The translations under genes and the position numbers were made by a program. Shown piece by piece: positions 1 through 5,448 of a stretch of 8,460 nt of DNA. Position 1 is the stretch's first letter, and each line of letters starts with the position of its first letter. The DNA comes from Dehalococcoidales bacterium (lineage in GTDB: Bacteria > Chloroflexota > Dehalococcoidia > Dehalococcoidales > UBA2162), in the NCBI GenBank assembly GCA_020354275.1, contig CP070645.1, positions 1,308,202-1,316,661 of the forward strand, read 5' to 3'. A model generated the notes under the pieces. The model was not told where the DNA came from. It saw only the letters and a list, made by a program, of their open reading frames with translations, and ran no database searches.

Positions 1-374
1 ACATAGTCAAACCGGACCGGATTATCCCACAGCCAGCCGTTACCGGTAAAGATATTCTGCCTGTATTCCGGCAATCTCTGTTTGGCCAGCTCTGTCAATT
101 TCTCCGATAAATCGAGACCGTATGGAGTTATACTAAGGTTCCTTTCCGCAGTCCATTTGATAATACACTCAAGCAGGTAGCCATTGGCACAGCCAATATC
201 GAGGAAAGAACCTGATTTTTCTATGCAGTCGGCTATCGGCTTCCGGCATTTCACCCAGCGCTCTTCCGGGCCGGAAAAGCCGGACTGCTTCCAGGGCTCA
301 TCATGTTGCAGGTAGGCTTCTTCTAGTTCTTTCTGTAAAGATAAAAACCATTGTTGTTGCTGGGTTTCATTCAT
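1..374 (-). CDS. Class I SAM-dependent methyltransferase, C-terminus cut by window edge
   Basis: The gene starts at the ATG at 374-372 and stays open to base 1, giving 124 codons without a stop. Residues 57-66 (FLDIGCANGY) are the glycine-rich motif I that binds S-adenosylmethionine. Residues 85-90 (YGLDLS) carry the acidic residue (D88) expected to hold the ribose. FDYV at about 122-125 looks like the strand after the adenine-binding loop. The N-terminal ~50 residues are polar and helical, with a run of four glutamines at residues 5-8. An AGG nine bases before the ATG is a possible ribosome site. It lies 20 bases after gatA on the same strand, so it is probably the third gene of the gatC-gatA operon. 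The substrate cannot be told: small molecule, lipid, protein and RNA methylases all share this fold, and the specificity-determining part is off the window. Confidence 0.85.
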   Translation of the reverse strand, partial: MNETQQQQWFLSLQKELEEAYLQHDEPWKQSGFSGPEERWVKCRKPIADCIEKSGSFLDIGCANGYLLECIIKWTAERNLSITPYGLDLSEKLTELAKQRLPEYRQNIFTGNGWLWDNPVRFDY

Positions 375-394
375 GGCTGGTTACCTGTGTACCC

Positions 395-1852
395 TTATAT
401 ATCCGGCTTTCTCTTATGCCACTCCGTTACCTGCTGGAAGGCGTGGGCGGTCTTGAGTATGGTTTCCTCGGCGAAGGGCTTGGCGATGATCTGCATGCCT
501 ATGGGCAGGCCGTTGGCGAAGCCGGCCGGTATGGAGATGGCCGGCAGTCCGGCGATGTTTATCGGCAGGGTGCATACGTCGGAAAGGTACATCTGAAAGG
601 GGTCGTCCACCTTCTCGCCAATCTTGAAGGGTACGGTGGGGGAGGTGGGGGTCACCAGGGCGTCATATTTTTCAAAGGCCTCGTCGAATTCCCGCCTGAT
701 GATGGTACGCACCTTCTGCGCCTTAAGGTACCAGGCGTCATAGTAGCCAGCGGAGAGGGCGTAAGTGCCCAGCATGATGCGTCTTTTCACCTCGGGGCCG
801 AAGCCGTACTGTCGGGTCTTTTCCATTGCTTCCCACATGCTGGTTGTGTCCTGGTAGGAGAAGCCGTACTTGACGCCGTCATAACGGGCCAGATTGGCCG
901 AGGCCTCCGAAGGGGCGATGATATAGTATGCAGCCAGGGCATAGCGGGTATGGGGCAATGATACCTCCCAGTCTATGCTGGCCCCGAGCTTCTCGATCTG
1001 GTCGATGGCGTTCCGTGTTGCCTTCGCAACTTCTCCCTGCATTCCCTCGACGAAGTACTCTTTGGGAATGCCAATCTTCATACCGGTCAAATCGCCGTTA
1101 AGGCATTGGGTGTAGTCTGGAACAGGCTGGGGGACCGAGGTTGAGTCCCGTCGGTCATGGCCGGCAATGGCATTCAGAACCAGGGCGCAATCGGTAACAT
1201 CCCGGGTAATCGGGCCGATCTGGTCCAGAGAACTGGCGAAGGCAACCAGCCCGTACCGGCTGACCCGCCCGTAGGTGGGCTTGAGGCCGGTAACGCTGCA
1301 AAATCCGGCTGGCTGGCGGATGCTCCCCCCGGTATCCGACCCCAGGGAGTAAACGCACTCACCGGCGGACACGGAAGCGGCCGAACCGCCGCTGCTGCCT
1401 CCGGGGACCCGGGACAGGTCCCAGGGGTTGCTGGTGGTGAACAGGGCGGAGTTTTCCGTTGACGAGCCCATGGCGAACTCGTCCATATTGGCTTTGCCGA
1501 CAACCACAACCCCGCAGTCATACAATTTCTCCACCACCGTGGCGTTATAGGGCGGGACGAAGTTTTCCAGCATCCTTGAGGAGCAGGTGGTGGTTATCCC
1601 CTGGGTACACATGTTGTCCTTGATGACCATGGGTATGCCGGTCAGCAGGCTGGCATCACCAGCGGCCAGAAGCTCGTCCGCTCTCTCAGCCTGCTTTAAT
1701 GCCAGTTCATCGGTGATTGTCACCAGGGCGTGGACATCCGGCTCAACCTGTCGGATACGTTCCAGATAGGCTCTGGTCAGTTCGGTAGATGATATCTGCC
1801 TGTTCTTTAATAAGTCATGTGTCTGGTGTATTGTCAGCTGGTTGATTTCCAT
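395..1852 (-). CDS. gatA: Glutamyl-tRNA(Gln)/aspartyl-tRNA(Asn) amidotransferase subunit A
   Basis: GatA releases ammonia from glutamine, which the GatCAB complex uses to convert Glu-tRNA(Gln), or Asp-tRNA(Asn), to the correctly charged form in the cytoplasm. The 485-residue length is normal for the family. The amidase signature is intact: Lys78 in VIKDN, Ser153 in GGSSGGSAAS and Ser177 in GSDTGGSIRQ form the Ser-cisSer-Lys triad. The C-terminal part (LPINIAGLPAISIPAG, GLPIGMQI) is also typical. The start ATG at 1852-1850 shares one base with the gatC stop codon (TAATG), and GGAG lies two bases before the ATG, inside the gatC end, so translation is probably coupled. GatB, which binds and activates the tRNA, is not next to it in this window. 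A stand-alone amidase is unlikely because gatC is adjacent and the match is full length. Confidence 0.97.
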   Translation of the reverse strand: MEINQLTIHQTHDLLKNRQISSTELTRAYLERIRQVEPDVHALVTITDELALKQAERADELLAAGDASLLTGIPMVIKDNMCTQGITTTCSSRMLENFVPPYNATVVEKLYDCGVVVVGKANMDEFAMGSSTENSALFTTSNPWDLSRVPGGSSGGSAASVSAGECVYSLGSDTGGSIRQPAGFCSVTGLKPTYGRVSRYGLVAFASSLDQIGPITRDVTDCALVLNAIAGHDRRDSTSVPQPVPDYTQCLNGDLTGMKIGIPKEYFVEGMQGEVAKATRNAIDQIEKLGASIDWEVSLPHTRYALAAYYIIAPSEASANLARYDGVKYGFSYQDTTSMWEAMEKTRQYGFGPEVKRRIMLGTYALSAGYYDAWYLKAQKVRTIIRREFDEAFEKYDALVTPTSPTVPFKIGEKVDDPFQMYLSDVCTLPINIAGLPAISIPAGFANGLPIGMQIIAKPFAEETILKTAHAFQQVTEWHKRKPDI

Positions 1853-2142
1853 TACTCCAGTACGGGGCGTACCCTAAAGAAGTCGTCCTCCTTCTGGGGA
1901 GCGTTGGCCAGTACCTGGTCTGGGGGTAGAGAGGGGGCTACTTCGTCATCACTGACCACATTTTGCAGGTCAATGGACTGGGCAGTCGGCGGTATATCGC
2001 CGGTATCGACCTGCTGCAGTATTTCAAAGTTGTCCAGAATATCGGATAGCTGCTGGCTAAGCCTGTCCACCTCCGCCTCGTTCAGGCCCAATCGGGCTAG
2101 CAGAGCGATATGCAAAACTTCCTGACGGCTCAGTTTCATCAT
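1852..2142 (-). CDS. gatC: Glutamyl-tRNA(Gln)/aspartyl-tRNA(Asn) amidotransferase subunit C
   Basis: This small subunit wraps around GatA and GatB and stabilises the amidotransferase complex. The 94-96 residues are normal for GatC. The N-terminal helical part (LSRQEVLHIALLARLGL, then EVDRLSQQLSDILDNFEILQQVDT) and the C-terminal stretch rich in Pro and Asp, ending FFRVRPVLE, fit the family closely. Two adjacent ATG codons (2142-2140 and 2139-2137) could start it. GGAG at 2150-2147 lies 4 bases before the first and 7 before the second, so the second Met, giving 95 residues, is the better ribosome start; the longer form is given here as the outer limit. It is the first gene of the operon, preceded by a strong-looking promoter at 2179-2208. 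Confidence 0.95.
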   Translation of the reverse strand: MMKLSRQEVLHIALLARLGLNEAEVDRLSQQLSDILDNFEILQQVDTGDIPPTAQSIDLQNVVSDDEVAPSLPPDQVLANAPQKEDDFFRVRPVLE

Positions 2143-2178
2143 TAGTCTCCGGGTTTATTTGTGGGAACGCAATTAAGG

Positions 2179-2208
2179 ATTATACCACCCCCGTTCGGGT
2201 ATCAGCAA
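2179..2208 (-). promoter_or_regulatory. Sigma-70-type promoter for gatC-gatA
   Basis: Read on the minus strand, TATAAT (2184-2179) is a perfect -10 box preceded by TGG, which makes it an extended -10 element. TTGCTG at 2208-2203 is a partial -35 match with an 18-base spacer. Transcription would begin near 2172, leaving about 30 bases before the gatC start, enough for the GGAG ribosome site. The spacer contains a small dyad, CCCG-TT-CGGG. Confidence 0.65.
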
Positions 2209-2219
2209 CAGAGCCATAC

Positions 2220-2228
2220 TGCTATAAT
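2220..2228 (+). promoter_or_regulatory. Extended -10 element upstream of the nfeD-like gene
   Basis: TGC followed by TATAAT (2223-2228) is an extended -10 box with a perfect hexamer. No convincing -35 box lies 16-18 bases upstream, which extended -10 promoters can tolerate. The first transcribed base would be near 2235, only about three bases before the ATG at 2238. That would leave out most of the AAGGAAG sequence (2230-2236), which looks like a ribosome site. Either the transcript is nearly leaderless or this box is not the one used. Confidence 0.4.
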
Positions 2229-2237
2229 GAAGGAAGC

Positions 2238-2657
2238 ATGAACATGATGACAGGCCGGTTAATACTGGCTATTATCAGTTTTATCCTGGAAGAGACAGCC
2301 ATAGTGGTAATCGTACTCCTGGGTCTACCCCGGCTGGACGTTCATCTGCCGCTGCCTGTTCTCATTACCATGATGGTGGCCTGGGCTGCCTTTTCTGTTT
2401 TTACCTACCGGATGGGTAGCCGGGCTTTGAGGAGAAAGCCTGTACTCCATTTACCGGATATGGTCGGCAGCACTGGCACGGTGGCAAACCGGCTGGCTCC
2501 CGATGGACTGGTCAAAATCAAAGGCGAGCTCTGGGTAGCGAAGCTGGAAGAGGGTGAACTGGAGGCTGGCAGCCGGATTATTGTGGTTGGTCAGGATAGG
2601 CTAAAACTCAATGTGCGCGCCAGTAACCCGGACAATGACACAAAGAAAGCTGAGTAG
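2238..2657 (+). CDS. NfeD-like short membrane protein with C-terminal OB-fold
   Basis: The 139-residue protein has two hydrophobic helices (about residues 8-31 and 39-57), a basic turn (RALRRK, 62-67) on the likely cytoplasmic side, and a C-terminal domain at 74-128. That domain reads as the NfeD beta-barrel: GSTGTVANRLAPDG, then GELWVAK, then a conserved Gly before VVGQDRLKLNVR. It lacks the ClpP-like protease domain of long NfeD proteins, so it is the short type. Short NfeD proteins often work with stomatin/flotillin-type SPFH proteins in membrane organisation, but no SPFH gene is in this window. AAGGAAG just before the ATG is a good ribosome site; ATGs at 2244 and 2247 are possible alternative starts. 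The gene converges with the repeat-protein gene and their stop codons are 7 bases apart. The family call is fairly firm; the biological role is not. Confidence 0.8.
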   Translation: MNMMTGRLILAIISFILEETAIVVIVLLGLPRLDVHLPLPVLITMMVAWAAFSVFTYRMGSRALRRKPVLHLPDMVGSTGTVANRLAPDGLVKIKGELWVAKLEEGELEAGSRIIVVGQDRLKLNVRASNPDNDTKKAE

Positions 2658-2662
2658 CTCAG
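2650..2662. terminator. Small hairpin between convergent genes, possible terminator
   Basis: CTGAG-TAG-CTCAG forms a five-pair stem whose loop is exactly the TAG stop codon of the nfeD-like gene. Read on the minus strand, the stem is followed by CTTTCTTTG, a T-rich tail, so it may end transcription of the 595-residue membrane-protein gene. On the plus strand no T run follows. The stem is short, so the call is tentative. Confidence 0.35.
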
Positions 2663-2664
2663 GT

Positions 2665-4452
2665 TTAGGATATAGATTCATTGGGATTATATAGAAAAGA
2701 AGTTACTATTAATGCTATCCCGGCCACCGTAAAACCGATGCTGAGAAATAGCAGGGGAGACAGGAAGTCACTGAAGATTTGTTCCGGTATTCCCTGGAGT
2801 GATGCCGGGATATCATATAGATTGGTTTGGAGTAACTGGCTGTGGAAGAAGTATTTACCCACAAAGATACCGATAAGCTCCAGGGCACCGTAAGTCAGGA
2901 AGGTAATACCCAGGGAGCGGCAGATATCTTTCACCTGGCGGTTTATCAGGATAATGGCGATGATGAGCAGCACGATAAAGACCATCAGAAGCCGGTATCC
3001 CAGCAGGAAGTAACCGACATAGGGTTTGTACTCTTCTAACTCGCCCTCAACAACGGCTATTATTTCGGAAATATCCTGCCTTGCCTGCTGTATGCCACTG
3101 GAATCGACCAGTTCACCGGTAATCTCCTGTCTTACCTGTAGCAGGGCATCCTCTCCTGAACTAATTGCCGTGGTGATCTGTGATGGCATCTCGGTGCCAA
3201 TCAGTTCTTCGTCTATAGTGAAAGATGCCGGTATTATTCCAACCAGCTGGTCGTAATAATCATCAAATAACTGGTCAAGCTGGCTCTGAGATAGTCCAGC
3301 GTACTCGGCTGGCAACCATGTCTCGAAATATCCTCTCAAGACCTCTTTCAAGTCAGTAATTACCGGTTCGAAAGGTATTTCCACATTTATACTCTGGATA
3401 TCCTCGAGCAGATAGTCTGTTATGGGGGCAGCTGCGGCCTTCAGCTCTTCTTTAATGGTGGGTTCAAGTTCTTCGATGGCATCATCCAGGTATGCGGAGA
3501 GAAACTGCATCTCCTCTGGGATTGCTCCGATGAGCTCGTCTTCGTAGAACTCGGCAGCCAGGTAGGAGACATCAAGGTTATCGATAAGGGAAACGATGAA
3601 GCCGGTATTGAGGAGGGTACTCCTTAGTATTGCTTGAAGGTCTAGGGTCTGTCTTTCACCGAGCAGGTAATCAAATACCGGGTCTGTGGCAGCGATTACC
3701 TGTTCTTTTATTAACGGTTCGAGGTCGGCTATGGTATTGACCAGGGCGTCATTGAATTCCTCAGGGAAATCCATATCCATCTGGCTGAGGACTCCTTCGG
3801 TTAGTGAAGGCAGGTCGAGCCTGTCAATAAGGTCAGCAACGAATTCTGAATTGAGAAAAGTGTCCCCGAGCACCGGAACCAGGTCAAGGCTCTGGCTTTG
3901 CTCCAGCAGGTAGTCAAACAGTGGATCAGCTACGGGGACTACCTGTTCCTTAATCATAGGTTCAAGCTTGATGATGGTGTCGATCAGGGCAATTTTCACT
4001 GCCAACGGAAAGTCATCCTCGGATACCTGTTCGCTGATTATCTCGTCTGCCAGTGCCGGTGTGTCTATTTCATCGATAATAACCACTAGGAACTCCGGGT
4101 CAAACAGAGTGTTCCTCAGTGTCATCGCCAGGTCCAGGTCATCGCTTTTTCCACGCATGTAGTCATAGACGGGATAGCTGGCGGCACTAATCTCTTCTTT
4201 AATCAGGGGTTCCAGTCTGTCTATGGTATTAATCAGGGCAATCTGCAGTTCTTCCGGCCAATCTTCAGTAGCCAGCTGCTCATTAACGGTTTCTTCCACC
4301 AGCAGCGATACATCCACCCGGTCAAGTTCGCGCTTGAGAAATCCGGGATTAAGAACGGTCCGGTCTACAGTAAATGCCAGCCCGAAAACGGACAGGGAAA
4401 GGAAGAGCAGCGAGCCTAAAATACCCAGAGCCAAGCCCTTGAGGGATGCCAA
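2665..4452 (-). CDS. Membrane protein with four tandem ~82-residue ectodomain repeats, unknown function
   Basis: I do not recognise this 595-residue protein. A signal-anchor helix (about residues 5-28, with Lys5 before it) is followed by an acidic segment, residues 29-478, predicted outside the cell. Three hydrophobic helices follow (about 479-504, 512-533, 563-587). The basic loop NRQVKDICR at 504-512 should be cytoplasmic, giving four membrane spans with both ends inside. Residues 31-361 are four tandem repeats, each beginning near a T-L-N/D-x-x-F motif and containing LEPxIKE and a P-x-x-DY motif. Residues 362-478 are non-repetitive and partly helical. The start is TTG at 4452: a TAA lies immediately upstream in frame and GGAG is 12 bases away, so the start is somewhat uncertain (TTG at residue 7 is the next option). 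It may be a surface sensor, scaffold or adhesion-like protein, but nothing visible decides this. Confidence 0.85.
   Translation of the reverse strand: MASLKGLALGILGSLLFLSLSVFGLAFTVDRTVLNPGFLKRELDRVDVSLLVEETVNEQLATEDWPEELQIALINTIDRLEPLIKEEISAASYPVYDYMRGKSDDLDLAMTLRNTLFDPEFLVVIIDEIDTPALADEIISEQVSEDDFPLAVKIALIDTIIKLEPMIKEQVVPVADPLFDYLLEQSQSLDLVPVLGDTFLNSEFVADLIDRLDLPSLTEGVLSQMDMDFPEEFNDALVNTIADLEPLIKEQVIAATDPVFDYLLGERQTLDLQAILRSTLLNTGFIVSLIDNLDVSYLAAEFYEDELIGAIPEEMQFLSAYLDDAIEELEPTIKEELKAAAAPITDYLLEDIQSINVEIPFEPVITDLKEVLRGYFETWLPAEYAGLSQSQLDQLFDDYYDQLVGIIPASFTIDEELIGTEMPSQITTAISSGEDALLQVRQEITGELVDSSGIQQARQDISEIIAVVEGELEEYKPYVGYFLLGYRLLMVFIVLLIIAIILINRQVKDICRSLGITFLTYGALELIGIFVGKYFFHSQLLQTNLYDIPASLQGIPEQIFSDFLSPLLFLSIGFTVAGIALIVTSFLYNPNESIS
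3370..4362 (-). repeat. Four tandem protein-coding repeats, ~81-85 codons each
   Basis: In protein order the units are residues 31-112 (bases 4362-4117), 113-195 (4116-3868), 196-276 (3867-3625) and 277-361 (3624-3370). The LEPxIKE motif recurs at residues 80, 163, 244 and 329, so spacing is 83, 81 and 85. PxxDY recurs near residues 94, 177, 258 and 343. By eye, units 2 and 3 are identical at roughly 35 of 81 aligned positions. Unit 4 is the most diverged. The DNA also keeps recognisable similarity around each LEPxIKE segment, which fits internal duplication of one domain. Confidence 0.9.
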
Positions 4453-4520
4453 TTAAAACAAATTCTCCAATCTTACCCTAGCGTTTGTCTTAAGGGTCTA
4501 TCACTAAGGTATAGTACTTT

Positions 4521-4538
4521 TCCGGTTTACTCCGGTTT
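4521..4538. repeat. TCCGGTTT direct repeat, one helical turn apart
   Basis: TCCGGTTT occurs at 4521-4528 and again at 4531-4538. The 10-base step puts both copies on the same face of the DNA. They lie at the expected transcription start of the minus-strand repeat-protein gene, next to its possible -10 box, so they could be a protein-binding site. This is position-based inference. Confidence 0.45.
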
Positions 4539-4540
4539 TT

Positions 4541-4571
4541 ATAATAACACGGTGAAAGTGGGTATAGTCAA
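4541..4571 (-). promoter_or_regulatory. Possible promoter of the repeat membrane-protein gene
   Basis: On the minus strand TTGACT (4571-4566) matches the -35 consensus at five of six bases, and TATTAT (4546-4541) is a five-of-six -10 box. The spacer is 19 bases, longer than ideal. Transcription would start near 4534, about 80 bases before the TTG start codon. Confidence 0.35.
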
Positions 4572-4660
4572 CATAATATTCCTGTTATAACGGTAACTTT
4601 AGTAATACCTATAGGGGTGACATTGGTACTACTAATTAACAAAGGAGTAGCGGTTTTACC

Positions 4661-4689
4661 TTGCCACAATTAGCACTTCGGGTTATCAT
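4661..4689 (+). promoter_or_regulatory. Sigma-70-type promoter for the rhomboid gene
   Basis: TTGCCA (4661-4666) and TATCAT (4684-4689) each match the consensus at five of six bases with an ideal 17-base spacer. Transcription would begin near 4696, about 45 bases before the rhomboid ATG. A tandem GTAACC pair (4696-4701 and 4703-4708), flanked by imperfect inverted arms TAACAG/CAGTTA (4691-4713), covers the predicted start and may be an operator. Confidence 0.6.
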
Positions 4690-4740
4690 GTAACAGTAAC
4701 CGGTAACCAGTTAGAATGCACCCCGGTACTACGGTGACCA

Positions 4741-5346
4741 ATGGTAAGATATAGAAGCAATCAGGGTTTCCGGTTGGGGATTGTCGGGTATCTGATAATC
4801 ACCAACCTGATACTTTATATTGCCGTTTCGATTCAACCCGAGACCTTTATTTCTGTTTTCGGTCTCCAGACCAGCAGTTTCTGGGAGAAACCCTGGACTA
4901 TCGTCACCAATATGTTTATCCATTCCCCCTTCCCTGATATAGGTCACATCCTGGCTAACATGATTACCCTCTATTTCTTCGGAAGCGTCCTGGTAAGATT
5001 GCTCGGGGAGAGGTATTTCCTAATCATCTATTTCTGCGGTGGTCTGGTGGGCAACCTTTTATATATGGTTCTGGCAAACCCCGATTCTATTGCTATCGGT
5101 GCTTCCGGAGCTGTCTTTGCCGTTGCCGGAGCCCTTACCCTGTTGAGACCGGATATGAGAGTGATGATATTCCCGTTACCGGTTCCCCTTCCCCTCTGGG
5201 TAGCGGTGATTGGCGGTTTCCTGTTATTTACCATATTTTCGATTGCCCGCATCTTACCCATAGCCTGGCAGGCTCACCTGGGCGGTCTGGTTTTCGGTAT
5301 GGCAGCGGCGTTCTTTTTCCGAAAGAAACAGCGTTATATCTTTTAA
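4741..5346 (+). CDS. Rhomboid family intramembrane serine protease
   Basis: Rhomboids cut the transmembrane segments of other membrane proteins within the lipid bilayer. This 201-residue protein is about the size of the minimal six-helix bacterial form. The catalytic serine is S122 in GASG (120-123), and the partner histidine is H179 in the last helix (QAHLGG). The helix-2 motif HxxxN is present as H69 and N73 (GHILANM), giving the oxyanion-stabilising residues. The catalytic residues are therefore complete and the enzyme should be active. Hydrophobic helices are visible near residues 13-31, 66-86, 92-111, 118-135, 151-168 and 175-192. A TGA at 4735 upstream in frame makes ATG 4741 the first possible start; its ribosome site (GGTGA at 4733-4737) is weak. 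It is transcribed divergently from the repeat membrane-protein gene. Its substrate is unknown. Confidence 0.93.
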   Translation: MVRYRSNQGFRLGIVGYLIITNLILYIAVSIQPETFISVFGLQTSSFWEKPWTIVTNMFIHSPFPDIGHILANMITLYFFGSVLVRLLGERYFLIIYFCGGLVGNLLYMVLANPDSIAIGASGAVFAVAGALTLLRPDMRVMIFPLPVPLPLWVAVIGGFLLFTIFSIARILPIAWQAHLGGLVFGMAAAFFFRKKQRYIF

Positions 5347-5363
5347 ACCCGGAGAGACGGGTT
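5346..5363 (+). terminator. Short hairpin after the rhomboid gene, weak terminator candidate
   Basis: AACCCG (5346-5351) and CGGGTT (5358-5363) form a six-pair stem with loop GAGAGA, directly at the rhomboid stop codon. It is followed by GTTAT rather than a run of T, so termination would be partial at best. Read-through into hpt is possible, which matters because I see no clear hpt promoter. Confidence 0.4.
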
Positions 5364-5367
5364 GTTA

Positions 5368-5381
5368 TCAGGAATTCCTGA
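5368..5381. repeat. Perfect 14-base palindrome TCAGGAATTCCTGA
   Basis: The sequence equals its own reverse complement across all 14 bases. It lies between the rhomboid gene and hpt, five bases after the small hairpin. With no loop it is more like a dimeric protein-binding site than a terminator. No regulator gene is nearby to name a partner. Confidence 0.5.
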
Positions 5382-5448
5382 GTCTTGTTGGCCATGTATT
5401 AGCTGAAAGAGTTGAAATGTCCCGAACAGGGTAAGGCCGTAATATAAT

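Larger units (their letters stand above)
4453..4740. other. Divergent regulatory region, no gene seen
   Basis: These 288 bases between the divergent repeat-protein and rhomboid genes hold the two promoters described separately, the TCCGGTTT pair, and several GGTA/TACC-rich short repeats. GGTACTAC occurs at 4625-4632 and at 4725-4732, exactly 100 bases apart. Only very short open frames (10-12 codons) occur and none is convincing. Confidence 0.6.

Noticed and set aside
416..961. Long plus-strand open frame of 181 codons opposite gatA
   Set aside because: It is antisense to the fully conserved gatA, is glycine-rich in a way typical of shadow frames, and has no family resemblance.
4540..4545. 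Plus-strand TATAAT as the rhomboid promoter
   Set aside because: No -35 match lies at a suitable distance and it is nearly 200 bases from the gene; the TTGCCA/TATCAT pair is much better.
4661..4693. Ten-codon frame from TTG 4661 downstream of AAAGGAG, like a leader peptide
   Set aside because: The ribosome-like site is about 13 bases away, and the frame overlaps both boxes of the better-supported rhomboid promoter, so it would not be fully transcribed.
4625..4732. GGTACTAC occurring twice exactly 100 bases apart as a possible functional repeat
   Set aside because: An eight-base match in a GGTA/TACC-rich region can arise by chance, and 100 bases is not a whole number of helical turns; it is noted only as a description of the region.
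4716..4754. Twelve-codon frame from ATG 4716 overlapping the rhomboid start
   Set aside because: No ribosome site precedes it and such short frames arise by chance; it is not enough for an upstream regulatory ORF.
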